DNA of 64,000 bases, taken from assembly GCA_023701365.1 (NCBI GenBank), contig JAMPXD010000002.1, positions 1 to 64,000 on the forward strand, given 5' to 3'. The DNA is from Geobacteraceae bacterium (GTDB taxonomy: Bacteria > Desulfobacterota > Desulfuromonadia > Geobacterales > Geobacteraceae). Both the position numbers and the translations under genes were made by a program. Below the pieces are notes generated by a model. It saw only the letters and a program-made list of their open reading frames with translations, did not search any database and was not told where the DNA came from. Numbering within the stretch: the stretch's first letter is position 1; the number at the start of each line of letters is the position of its first letter. Shown here piece by piece: positions 16,101 to 25,078 of the stretch.

Positions 16101-19100
16101 TCGGGCCGGAACTGGAAGATGTTCGCCTTCTCTCCGAGTGCATCGGTAATGTCCTTGGTCTTGGCCGCCGCGTTCTCCATGATGTAACCGGCCGTCTTCG
16201 TCCACTCGGCACTGCTGGTTGCCGAAGTCTTGTCGACGGCGTAGGCGATGATCTCCTTCGCCCCGGTCACGGTGCCGTTCAGGTCGACGCCCAGCTTTCC
16301 CGTCTTCAGATCGGTAACCCTGTTCCCATCGGCGTCATAGAGCGCCGACCTGAGAGTGACCGTCCCGCCGGTGAGCTCTTCCCTGAGCGTTTCCATGACC
16401 GGTTTGCCGTTGTCGTAGAATTGCAGGTTTCCGTTGTCGTCCATCTTTTGGCGGATAGTATCGTGGACGGTCTTACCTCCCGCTACGCTGACGGTGCCCC
16501 CGGCATTCACCACGACCCCGTCATCGGCAACCTCTCTCTTCACCACTACAACCCGACCGTCTGTGCTCCCCAGTTCGATGGTGCTTCCCTTGTCGGCGGC
16601 CGTGCCGTCGGCTTTCATGGCATCCGCCCTGACGATTCCGCCATTGTCGACGGTCATGTTGTTCTTGGCGTACAGCTCCACTGTGCCGCCGCCAGCGACA
16701 TGGGAGGCGTCCACCGTCCCCTTGACGGTCAGGCTCCCCTGGTCAACCGACATCAGGACGTGCCTGGCCTTGATCGTCTCCCCTGCGGCCACCGTGAGCT
16801 CTTCCTGGTTGCGGAGACGCACATCCACGGACTCGTCAAACCCGCCGTCCGTAGTCGCCTTTGCGATCCCCGCCGAAGAATCTACGCTCGCGGCATCAAT
16901 AACGAGGCTCCCTCCCCGCCCGCCGGCGGCATTCCCTTTGAGATCACCCTTGAGCTCGGCCTTACCGTTCACCGCGCTGATGACCAGCTCGCCCGCGTCT
17001 CCCTGGGTCCCGGCGGAAATATCGACCACCGCTTCCGCAGCAACGTTGACCGTTTTGTTGTCGGCGGTCAGTTTCACCGTTCCGCCAGACGAATGGTCGG
17101 TGCCTCTGGCCGCGGTCAGGGAGCCTTTCGCGAGGAACACCCCGTCGTTGTCGCGGCTGCCGGTGGCGACCAGCGACACGGCGCCGCCGTTCACGGAAAG
17201 CTCGCCCTGCTGGTTGACACTGCTCCCTTTGATTTCGAGGCTGCCCCCCACCGAATCGTTCGCCTTGGTCTCAAGCTGCTCGACCCTGCCGCTGCGGGCG
17301 ATCGTGGCTACGCCTGCCGCATTCACGATGAAGTCGGCCGGGGTGAAGGGGACGCCCGCTTCCTTACGGTAGGCGGCGGTGACCCGGCTGTTGTCCCGCA
17401 CCGTTATCTTCCCGCCGGGGGCGGTCCCGTCGGCAACTTCATGCTCGACGGCTCCCGTGGCCATGGTCAGATTGCCGTCCGTCTGAATGCTCCCTATCCC
17501 GCTGAACACGATGTCCCTGACGCTGTCGAGCCGTATGTCGTTGAACCCGTCAAAGCGCAGTTTGCCTCCGACGTTCGTGTACTCATTGCTTTTAGGGTCA
17601 ATAATACTAAAGCTGCCCTTCCCGACCACCGCGATGTCGTCGGCCTCTACAGTCAGGCTGCCCCCGGTGTCGTCAAGTGCCCCACTACTGTCGGAAGTTC
17701 CGCCACCACGCAGTGTCACGCTCCGCGCCGCCACCTTCACGATGGCGCCGCTGCCGTCAAGATCGGCACCGGTGACCCGCTCGGCATCGAACACCACGTC
17801 GCCTGCGGTCGCCAGGTTCCGGTCGCCTGCAAAGGCGATCTCGCGCGCTTCCAGCACGACAGTCTCCGGAGTCCCCTCGACGGCCTTCACGGTCCCGTCC
17901 GGATTGGTTTCCCCGCTCTTCTTCCCTTTCCAGCCGCTGTCCGTCAGATGGATGCCCGGCCCGGACGGGATCGAGCCGTCGGCGTTGAAGGTGATGATCT
18001 CGGAGGAGTAGGTGAGGGTCCCGCCGTCGGCATCGATGACGCCGTCATTCTGGAGGGAGCCGGTGCGCAGGGTTACGTCGGTGTCCCCCTTGACCGTGGC
18101 GCCGGCGCCAATGACGGTGGTACCGCCGTCGGTCGCCGAGGTGGGGGTGACAAACGCGACGGTGCCGTCGCCCAGTTCCTTCGAGGCATGGATCTCGGCG
18201 TTCTGCCCCACGGAAATCGACGGCCCGCCCTGCTTTTTCGCCTCGAAACTGAACGACCCGGCGGTCAGCCTCGAATTGTCTTCGATGGAAACCGTTTCGG
18301 TCTGCACATCGCCGAGCTTCACCGAGTTGAAGTTCCCCTGGTTGATGAAATCCTCGGTAAGGTAGAGCCACCCTTGGTATGTATCGTCCAGCGGTGTCTG
18401 GAAATTGAAAGAGGCCGGCAGCGGCTCGGCGGCCTTGCGCACCGCCACGTTCAGTGCCGACAGGTCTATGCCCCCTCCCCGGTAACCGTCGAGGGGCGTA
18501 GTGTTCAGGTTCCCTTCGAGCAGCACGGTGTCTCCGGTAACGGACAGCGTGCCGCCGTTGCCGGCAACCAGGGGCTCGCTGTCAGGGAAGATGAAATTCC
18601 CCTCTTTCAGGACATCTGAGGCCTTGCGCACGGAGTATCCGGTCAGCTGCGGCGAAGAGACGCCGGTTCCGGCCTCGGTCAGGTAGCCCCCCGCCACCTG
18701 GTACCCTTCCGCGCTCAGAAGACGGTCGGTGGAAGCAACCGGTTTGCCGAGGCTTTTCACCACGTAGGCGGAGGGATGGAACGCGTACTGCTCGGGAACG
18801 ATGGTGTAGTATCCGGCCGGCACCGCTCCGTTCTCCGCCAGGTAGATCTGCCGCCCCGGCAGGCTCATCAGGCTCGACGGCAGGATCACCAGGTTGCCGG
18901 ACGCGGGAGCGATGGGGTTGAAGCTCCCCTCCATCCCCGTCATGAACTGGTAAGCGAAGAGTTCCCCGCCGCCCGCCTGATCCATCAGCGCGCCGGGACG
19001 CACGATCACCTCGGTGGCTTCCATGGCTATCTTCTTCTCCGGCGCGTCGATGACCTCGATACGGTCCTCTCGGGCAGAATTATCGACTTCCTTATCGACC

Positions 19101-22100
19101 GTATCCCAGAACTGACCATCATAGGTGCCGTAGCGGACCTTCTCCTCGCCGCGCGTGGCGGTGACGCTCTCCTCCGTCAAGTAGAGACGTCCCACAGCGT
19201 CGTCTTCCTTGTCCGCGTCAGCCCTGAGCGTTATGACGCCGACAGGCGCCAGCAGCGTGCCGTCGTGAAGCAGCGACCCCCCCGCCTCAACCGTGAGGCT
19301 TCCGCCCGCCGAGTCGATCATCCCCGACACCGGCCGCTCCGATCTGCTGATGGTTACGTTGCCTCCCGCCGTGATGGTGAAATCCGTGGGGACGTAACCG
19401 CCATTGTCAGCTTTCTCCTCATGCATGGCCGGATAGATGCGCCCGGCGGACAGGGTAAGATCGCCGGCGGTTTTGAGGGAGCCGCTCCAGTCGATCTTGT
19501 CATTTTCCTCCAGGATCCCCGCGTACCGGCGGTCGAAGAGCCGCATATCATCAATCTTCGCGACATCCACCAAGGCGGCGCCTGAAATGACGATATCGCC
19601 GTCGATGTCGAGGAAGCCGCCACGATCCCCCCCCTCCAGGCGGAGCGTCCCCTCTCCCGCCGATTCGGTACGGTAGGACGGAATGTGGCTGTTCATGAGC
19701 CGCAGCCAGGGGGCCTTCAGCGTCACGGTATCGGCGCCGCCGAGGACGAACTCCGGCGTGTCGAGGGTGATCCTGCGGCCGGCCGCAATGCCGGTGGCAT
19801 CCGCGAAGATGATGGAGTGGTCGGCCGCGAAGGTCAGGTCGTCGAAACCGGCCGCGACGACCTTCTGCAGGTCCGCATCGAACAGCGTCATCCCTTCGGC
19901 TGACCTCACTTTATTATCGTCATCGAGCTTTCTGGTGAGGGAAAAGGTCCCACCGGCAAGGCCCGCGACGCTGTCGTCGCCCTTGGCCAGGAACGTGGCG
20001 GCAAAGGGGTTCGCCACCGCCGTTTCCAGGCCGCTGTTGTCCCGGTATTTGAGTTCCACGGAACCGGGAGAGCCGGCAACGGTCTGGGCAACGACCCTCC
20101 ACGTCGAGTTCTTGAAGTAAGATGTCGTCGCCGAAGCGCCGGAAACGTCCAGGAGTGCCCCCTCCTCCACGGCAACGGCATAGCCGTCCATCTTGATGGT
20201 TCCGCCGTTCAGGGGGGTAGCGCCCAGTGCATAGCCGGGAGCGATGATTTTCAGGTCCGGCCTGTTGAAGCCGCGGGCAAGCAGGCGGCTGGTATCGCGA
20301 AGGAGGATGCTTGAGTCCGCCAGGTTCGGTGTCGTAAGGGTGATGGTGCCCGCTGGGGCACTCACGGTTCCGGCGACGTCGACCGTGTTCCCGTACAGCG
20401 ACACCGCGCCGCCGGGTGCGGCGGAAACGGTCGCGTTCCGCTGGACTGTCAGCGTGGAGATCAGGTCTGTGGGTTTGTGTTCGCTGTCGTTCCAGTCAAA
20501 CGCTATTCCGGCGGCGAGGTTGACCGCGGTGGCCCCGACCAGGTTGTCCGCCGCCTCGATCAGCGCCAGCCGCCCGAGGCCGCCGGGAACCGGCTGCTGA
20601 TAACGGGTTCGAGACGGGCTCAAAACAACATCACCGGCAACATCCAGGTCGCCGACACCGCTCTTGAGGGTGATGGAGCTGAACCCGGTTGCAGCAAAAG
20701 CCGCGTCATCGAGCACCAGCTTCTCTTCCGCAGCACCCGAGACAGCGGCCGGGTCGCTCACCACCGCGACCTCATCGGCATGGAGCGTGATGCTCCCCCC
20801 CTTCTTGCCGGCAAGGGCGTATCCGGCCAGGGTCCCGTCAAGTTTTATGGTGCTTCCCTGAACAGTCAGGCTCCCGGCGTCGCCTCCGGTCACCTTCTTT
20901 TGCTCATCGATCAGGATTCCGCCGCTCACATCCACCCGTGACCCGGCACCGAGCTCGACCCCTGCGCCTTCCAGGGTGTTGTCCTTGAGCGTGACGGTAC
21001 CCCCTGTGAGATGGGGTGCCCGCGCCTCGGGATTTGAGGCATCCTTCCCCAGGGGGGTGCGGTCAAACTTCTGGCCGGCCACCGATATGGAGCTCCCTTC
21101 GCCAAGGACGATCCCGGAGGTTATCTCGGTGTGACGGCTGTCGGAGGCCAACGAGGTGATGGTATCGTAGTTGAGCAGGGAAACGGTCCCCCCCGCAGCC
21201 TCTATTGAGCCATCGTGCTCGATGCGGCGGCCCGATACCACGACCGAACCGGCCGGAGCGACGCGCAGACGTGCATCACCTTCGATCCGGACCGTATCGT
21301 TGGCATAAAGCCTCACGTCCCCCAGACCTGCAGCGTTTAGCGCCTCCGAGGAAATATACGACACGTCCGCCATAAGGTCCTGCGGCAACAGCGACGTAAC
21401 AGTGATGGCGCGCGTGACGAAATCCATGCCTGACGGTATCTGGACTGAATCGATCTTCTTCCCGAGCTCGACGCTGCCTGCCCGCGGCTCGGCCCGCCCG
21501 CGGGCCTTGCGGGTCCCGGTATCGTTGAGGGGGTCGGCCGCCATGGTCTGGAAGACCCCCCTTTGGACCGAGCCGTCCAGGGTGCCCGCCACGGCGAACT
21601 GCCGGGCCGCGATGGTGAGGCTCCCCGCGTCGGCCCCCTCCACGTGGGCGGGCCGGCTGATGTCGCGGGTGACCACCGCGTCGTAGGTCAGGTAGCGGGG
21701 GGCCGAGGCTATGTCGTATATCTTGGTGCCCGACTTGAGATAGCTGATCTTGTTCGACCCCGCCGCGAAGCTGCTCCCCCCACCGGCAAAACCGAGAAAT
21801 GCCCCGTCCTGCACGGTGACGTCGCCGTTGGCGAGGTCGCTGGCATAGAGGGAGACGGTCCCCCCCTTCACCGCCCGCTCCCGGGCGGTCACCAGGGGGG
21901 CCAGGTAGCTGGAAACGTCGCCGATGTTGCAGCCCAGATTGGCATCGAAGTAGATCTTCTCCCCCTTCAGAAACCCGTACTTCTGGATCTGCTCGTCCTT
22001 CAGGTTGTCGGAAGTGAATTCGAAGCTTATCTGGTTCACATCGGCAGGCCGGTTTTCGAGCCAGAGGCCGCTCACGTCGATGCTGCTTTCGCTCCCCAGG

Positions 22101-23410
22101 TAGACCCGGTTCTTGGCGCCCATCAGGACCGTCCCCGCCGGAGCATCGATTTTTCCGTCCACCTCGATCAGGTCCACATCGACCGAGCGTTGGTCCAAAA
22201 GAGCCGGGTCGGACGGTATGGCGCCCGCCGGCGCGAGACCGCTCACCACCAGCTTACCCCCGGTGAAGCTGTAGGCGCTCAGCGTGTCGTCCACGGTCTG
22301 GGACGAGTCGGAGATGGGCATCCGGATGACGCTGTCCTTCTCCAGCGCCACCAGGTCGCTGGCCAGCAGCTCCACCAGCCCCTGCTTGGTTGCCGTGGTT
22401 TCGGAGATGATCGCCCCCTGGTTTCTGACGCTCTTGCCGTACATCCCCACCGTGCCGGCAACGGTGGCAAGGGTGCCGCTGGTGAAGTTGGTGACTGTGC
22501 CGGGGTTGACCAGCCCGCCGACCACGTACTGGCGGACCGGCAACTCCGTGCTGCGCCCCTGTTCCGTCAGAATGTCCCCCTCCAGCTTCAGCATGACTTC
22601 GTCGGCGGCCACGAGACCTATCTGACCGGTCGGGACAAGGGGCGGATCGGTGGGTTGGCGTTGGATGGCAGGGTCTTCGCCGATGGCGCCGCTGTTCTCT
22701 ACGCTGGTACCGATCAGGTACACCACGCCGCCCGAAGCGGTCGCGATGACACCCTCGTTGGAGACGCCGCCATTCCACTCCTCGACCGGCTCCTGAACAG
22801 TCGTGTCGGTCTGGCCGCCCTGGGTCCGGGCGAAATTGAGGACGTTGTTGGTAAAATTGTCGTTGGTGATGTCCAGCGAGGAGGCAAAGAGCGAATGGGT
22901 GTTGACCCTGGCGGTCGGAGAAAAGAGGATGCCGTTCCGGTTGATGAGATAGACCTTGCCGTCTGCCTTGATAGTGCCGAATATCTTGCTCGGTGAGCTG
23001 GTATCCAGGACCCTGTTCAGGACAGACCAGTCTCTGTTTCCCTGCTGGTTGAACCAGACCGTGGCCTGCTCGCCGACATTGAAGGTGTTCCAGTCGATGA
23101 TCGCTTTGTCGGCGGTCTGGTTAACCGTCATCTCGTTGCCCAGAGTGACCGGCCTGTCGGCATTTATCAGGGTGTTCCCTTCCTTCCAGACCGGCAGGGC
23201 GTTGAGCGCGGGAGCGGTCACGCTCCGGCCGGTCAGGGCGGGGAGAACCCGCGCACTGGCAGGCATGACCCCCCTGGAGAGCTGGAGAGCCCCTGCCTTC
23301 GGAACACTGCGGGAGAGGCTCTCGGCATTGGCGATAACCGGCGCCAGCGCCGTCGACAGCGACACGCAGAACGCCAGGGATTTATGTATCAGACTGTGTT
23401 GCTTTCCCAT
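13115..23410 (-). CDS. Giant TpsA filamentous haemagglutinin-like adhesin (two-partner secretion)
   Basis: A 3431-residue exoprotein. Residues 1-29 are a signal peptide (ALAPVIANA). Residues about 75-340 are the TPS secretion domain, with DKAIIDWNTFNVG, VWFNQQG, LNRVLDTSSPSKIFG and the hallmark LINRNGILFSP at 155-164. Most of the rest is parallel beta-helix: hundreds of short turns of the type GGTVTL, GGSLTVEA and GSIEAAGGTVSLL. There is no C-terminal barrel, so export depends on a TpsB. The C-terminus is short, charged and contains GGKDKGTGG. The matching TpsB gene lies 21 bases upstream. It is probably surface-held or released for attachment and biofilm roles; the ligand is unknown. The gene is intact, with no frameshift. 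Confidence 0.93.
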   Translation of the reverse strand: MGKQHSLIHKSLAFCVSLSTALAPVIANAESLSRSVPKAGALQLSRGVMPASARVLPALTGRSVTAPALNALPVWKEGNTLINADRPVTLGNEMTVNQTADKAIIDWNTFNVGEQATVWFNQQGNRDWSVLNRVLDTSSPSKIFGTIKADGKVYLINRNGILFSPTARVNTHSLFASSLDITNDNFTNNVLNFARTQGGQTDTTVQEPVEEWNGGVSNEGVIATASGGVVYLIGTSVENSGAIGEDPAIQRQPTDPPLVPTGQIGLVAADEVMLKLEGDILTEQGRSTELPVRQYVVGGLVNPGTVTNFTSGTLATVAGTVGMYGKSVRNQGAIISETTATKQGLVELLASDLVALEKDSVIRMPISDSSQTVDDTLSAYSFTGGKLVVSGLAPAGAIPSDPALLDQRSVDVDLIEVDGKIDAPAGTVLMGAKNRVYLGSESSIDVSGLWLENRPADVNQISFEFTSDNLKDEQIQKYGFLKGEKIYFDANLGCNIGDVSSYLAPLVTARERAVKGGTVSLYASDLANGDVTVQDGAFLGFAGGGSSFAAGSNKISYLKSGTKIYDIASAPRYLTYDAVVTRDISRPAHVEGADAGSLTIAARQFAVAGTLDGSVQRGVFQTMAADPLNDTGTRKARGRAEPRAGSVELGKKIDSVQIPSGMDFVTRAITVTSLLPQDLMADVSYISSEALNAAGLGDVRLYANDTVRIEGDARLRVAPAGSVVVSGRRIEHDGSIEAAGGTVSLLNYDTITSLASDSRHTEITSGIVLGEGSSISVAGQKFDRTPLGKDASNPEARAPHLTGGTVTLKDNTLEGAGVELGAGSRVDVSGGILIDEQKKVTGGDAGSLTVQGSTIKLDGTLAGYALAGKKGGSITLHADEVAVVSDPAAVSGAAEEKLVLDDAAFAATGFSSITLKSGVGDLDVAGDVVLSPSRTRYQQPVPGGLGRLALIEAADNLVGATAVNLAAGIAFDWNDSEHKPTDLISTLTVQRNATVSAAPGGAVSLYGNTVDVAGTVSAPAGTITLTTPNLADSSILLRDTSRLLARGFNRPDLKIIAPGYALGATPLNGGTIKMDGYAVAVEEGALLDVSGASATTSYFKNSTWRVVAQTVAGSPGSVELKYRDNSGLETAVANPFAATFLAKGDDSVAGLAGGTFSLTRKLDDDNKVRSAEGMTLFDADLQKVVAAGFDDLTFAADHSIIFADATGIAAGRRITLDTPEFVLGGADTVTLKAPWLRLMNSHIPSYRTESAGEGTLRLEGGDRGGFLDIDGDIVISGAALVDVAKIDDMRLFDRRYAGILEENDKIDWSGSLKTAGDLTLSAGRIYPAMHEEKADNGGYVPTDFTITAGGNVTISRSERPVSGMIDSAGGSLTVEAGGSLLHDGTLLAPVGVITLRADADKEDDAVGRLYLTEESVTATRGEEKVRYGTYDGQFWDTVDKEVDNSAREDRIEVIDAPEKKIAMEATEVIVRPGALMDQAGGGELFAYQFMTGMEGSFNPIAPASGNLVILPSSLMSLPGRQIYLAENGAVPAGYYTIVPEQYAFHPSAYVVKSLGKPVASTDRLLSAEGYQVAGGYLTEAGTGVSSPQLTGYSVRKASDVLKEGNFIFPDSEPLVAGNGGTLSVTGDTVLLEGNLNTTPLDGYRGGGIDLSALNVAVRKAAEPLPASFNFQTPLDDTYQGWLYLTEDFINQGNFNSVKLGDVQTETVSIEDNSRLTAGSFSFEAKKQGGPSISVGQNAEIHASKELGDGTVAFVTPTSATDGGTTVIGAGATVKGDTDVTLRTGSLQNDGVIDADGGTLTYSSEIITFNADGSIPSGPGIHLTDSGWKGKKSGETNPDGTVKAVEGTPETVVLEAREIAFAGDRNLATAGDVVFDAERVTGADLDGSGAIVKVAARSVTLRGGGTSDSSGALDDTGGSLTVEADDIAVVGKGSFSIIDPKSNEYTNVGGKLRFDGFNDIRLDSVRDIVFSGIGSIQTDGNLTMATGAVEHEVADGTAPGGKITVRDNSRVTAAYRKEAGVPFTPADFIVNAAGVATIARSGRVEQLETKANDSVGGSLEIKGSSVNQQGELSVNGGAVSLVATGSRDNDGVFLAKGSLTAARGTDHSSGGTVKLTADNKTVNVAAEAVVDISAGTQGDAGELVISAVNGKAELKGDLKGNAAGGRGGSLVIDAASVDSSAGIAKATTDGGFDESVDVRLRNQEELTVAAGETIKARHVLMSVDQGSLTVKGTVDASHVAGGGTVELYAKNNMTVDNGGIVRADAMKADGTAADKGSTIELGSTDGRVVVVKREVADDGVVVNAGGTVSVAGGKTVHDTIRQKMDDNGNLQFYDNGKPVMETLREELTGGTVTLRSALYDADGNRVTDLKTGKLGVDLNGTVTGAKEIIAYAVDKTSATSSAEWTKTAGYIMENAAAKTKDITDALGEKANIFQFRPEVEVSSATSLTHGTALDLSSQSVGRLTIRAGNDLKIEQKIADARTAMSSLYVATAAPSWDIGLVAGADTTAANPYAVRKGTGNLTVGNTSNKVSAHVYTESGRIRFASGGDTTIQTSTDSKYQRPGYMIDSSMNYTMGTYQGAISGKVGGKLAINKDAAIQSALGSIAVTTGKDLVNSGAIRTAGERPKDIPLNIWTTDEGIPLNNYWKYAGGGPISLRVGGSYDDGTGKPDLRSWDSVNGQTGSGLREWAASYKNTLTEKAIEGVAAMAGGDVTVRTGKRFEGQIGAFGAGDLRVEAGGDLSGRFLLRDGTGTLRTAGNILPVKNTLTNINEPGYQVIEAFKGDITVDAEGEVVLGAIVNPTLANKNDAFTKWNVTYDQSTSVAVNARHGNASLKGISSYGNNSKPLTGNSQLILPPNLSIEAAGDISIGAQFAMAPSKTGNLRLVAGGSVLGEPAKAGDPAGIIVSDADPAAVFPGKEPKYIGNSLDTAANLYTMLTTSDKPEFHASRPVHEEDTAPVEVRAEGGDIRHLTLMLPKRGVITAEGDIYDLYFKGQNISDDDVTVITAGGNLELPMKRDSDNAKTGIELGGPGALLLRTGGSVDLGTSKGVRTVGNTVNQALDRDGADIVIVAGIDPSIPLNDPGNDATPAQATASAGELQRIEEQSRQDVANAASFLEALKEPSIRISEAIADGDLDEMNRVAEETRAAIINPTLAPADPKSADGNPAGGVSLTSSEITTQDNGSIRIIALGDLDVGRTVNADDATSTGITTQFGGTISTYSTGDVNVNESRIMTFFGGDILSWSDFGNLFAGRGSRTIISAAPPRSVPLHNDPDDKTKITGYETVFPAPAAGSGYRSVTYDPDGDSGPQTPPAYGDIYLAAPEGIIDAGEAGVSGGRVFVGAQTVLNAQNIFSVSGQSVGVPSTSSLSIGSLSGSGTMTESGKMFEQASAAAGGKDKGTGGATEDSNPFATSWLDVKVISFDTEKQEEEREKQ

Positions 23411-23431
23411 GATTCAATCCCTCTAATTTTA

Positions 23432-25048
23432 TCAGAACTGCCCGTTCACCATGAAATGGAGCCGGTTGTCCCCCTTTTCGATCCGGTCGGAATCGGCTAG
23501 GGCGAAAGCCAGTGCCACCTCGTATCCCAGATGCCCGAAGAGCGTACCTCGCACCCCGATGCCGGTCCCCTGGAGGGTCCGGTTGCGGGTTTCCTCGGGA
23601 AGCGGCTTCCTGAGCCAGAGAGATGCCACATCGTAGAAAAGGTAGGGGGTCAGCTGGAACGAATCTCCCGGTTTGATGCTCGGGGCCGCCAGCTCGACCG
23701 AGGCATGGGCCGCGTTGTCGCCCAGGGCCTCGCTCTCCTTGTATCCCCGCACGCTCTCCATGCCGCCGCCCGCGTACTGCTCGTTGGCGACGAGAGGCTC
23801 GCTCGCCAGCTGGCCGTCTGCCCGGACCTTCGCTTCCATCCCGAAGGAGAGCTTCTGCTGCCGCTCCACTCCCAAGACGCCGGTGAGGAAGTTCCCCTTC
23901 GCCTCACCCCGCTTGTTAACCATGTCAATCTGGTCTGTCACCGCGCCGCGGAACGCCATGGAGAGGCCGGCGTTGAAGATGGTCAGGCCGGAGGAATCCG
24001 CAAGCGAGGCGTCATAGCCGAGCGAAAACGGGAGGTAGCTCACCTCGGTGGTGAAGCCGGCTGTCTCCCGGAATTTCTTGTAGTCGACGCCGAGGGTCAC
24101 GCTGTGGTTGTAATCCCCCGCCTTGGGGAGCGGCATCAGGTAGCGGCCGCCGGCAATGAACCCCCGGCCGATGGTCTGGATGTCCCCCACCGCCGCAATG
24201 GTGTCGGTGTCAGACCAGACCCCGTAGAAAACGATCCGCCGGTCGTCGTGCCACGGGTCGGGGAGGACGTAGGAGCCTGAGAGGACCTGCACCTCGCTCG
24301 GCTTCTCGGGTGAGGTCTGGTACTGGACCCCCACCGAATGCTCCCGCTGCCAGAGGTTGTCGTAGCGGAGCGCGGCGTTCAGCCTGAGCTCGGTGGTGTC
24401 GTGGCTCGCCCGGTTGTTCAGCTCCAGGCTGCCGTGGAGCGGGAACCGGTCCTCCACCTTCAGCTCCACCTCCACCGTGCCGGCCTCCTTCGACGGCGCG
24501 AGCCCCGGCGTGATCCGCAGGTCGGGGTTCCGGTTGGCCCTGGCGAACTCCTCGGTGATGGTCGGCACGTGGGGAATCTGCCCCTCAGCCAGGGACGGGA
24601 ATAACTGCCGGACCGTCTCCTCGGGGAAATGGCGGAGCCCGGCCACCTTCTCCGCGCCGATCCGCTGCTCGATCACCTGGAGGTAGACGAAGCCCCCCTC
24701 CACCGACTGCTCGGGGATGTTGACGATGACCGTCGGGTAGCCCCGGTCATGATGGAACTTTTCCAGCCGCTCGCGCGCCTGTTCCACGGCGGCCGCGGTC
24801 CGGCCGTCGCCGCGCAGATCGTCCAGCAGCTCCCGCAGCTCGTCCCGGGGAAAGACCGTGTTGCCGGAGATCACGAAACGCCTGATGGGAAAGGTCACTT
24901 CCTTCTGGCCGGCGGCAACGGCACTCTCTTCAGCGGCAGAAGCCGTGGTGAGCGCCAGGTTCAGCAGGAAGAGTACCAAGAAGATTACGAAAAGCAGCCA
25001 GTGCAGGGTGCTCTGTTTCCTGAAGAGACGGGGATTTCCAGTTGCCAT
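23432..25048 (-). CDS. TpsB outer-membrane transporter (FhaC/ShlB family)
   Basis: A 538-residue protein with a signal/anchor segment (LLFVIFLVLFLLNLALTTASAA). Residues about 50-125 form the first POTRA domain (PIRRFVISGNTVFPRDEL ... VIVNIPEQSVEGGFVYLQVIEQ). A second POTRA region follows, up to DRFPLHGSLELNNRAS. The C-terminal 300 residues are a 16-strand-type barrel with the conserved VRGY loop motif (GGGMESVRGYKES) and a terminal Phe. It moves the adjacent giant adhesin across the outer membrane. Gene order tpsB-tpsA with a 21-base gap is standard for the pair. Confidence 0.93.
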   Translation of the reverse strand: MATGNPRLFRKQSTLHWLLFVIFLVLFLLNLALTTASAAEESAVAAGQKEVTFPIRRFVISGNTVFPRDELRELLDDLRGDGRTAAAVEQARERLEKFHHDRGYPTVIVNIPEQSVEGGFVYLQVIEQRIGAEKVAGLRHFPEETVRQLFPSLAEGQIPHVPTITEEFARANRNPDLRITPGLAPSKEAGTVEVELKVEDRFPLHGSLELNNRASHDTTELRLNAALRYDNLWQREHSVGVQYQTSPEKPSEVQVLSGSYVLPDPWHDDRRIVFYGVWSDTDTIAAVGDIQTIGRGFIAGGRYLMPLPKAGDYNHSVTLGVDYKKFRETAGFTTEVSYLPFSLGYDASLADSSGLTIFNAGLSMAFRGAVTDQIDMVNKRGEAKGNFLTGVLGVERQQKLSFGMEAKVRADGQLASEPLVANEQYAGGGMESVRGYKESEALGDNAAHASVELAAPSIKPGDSFQLTPYLFYDVASLWLRKPLPEETRNRTLQGTGIGVRGTLFGHLGYEVALAFALADSDRIEKGDNRLHFMVNGQF

Positions 25049-25078
25049 GCTGATTCATTTCACCTTTCTCGGGGTCCG

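Noticed and set aside
13578-23426. Many long plus-strand open frames opposite the adhesin gene
   Set aside because: They are by-products of the GC-rich, repetitive minus-strand gene, with low-complexity products and no ribosome sites.
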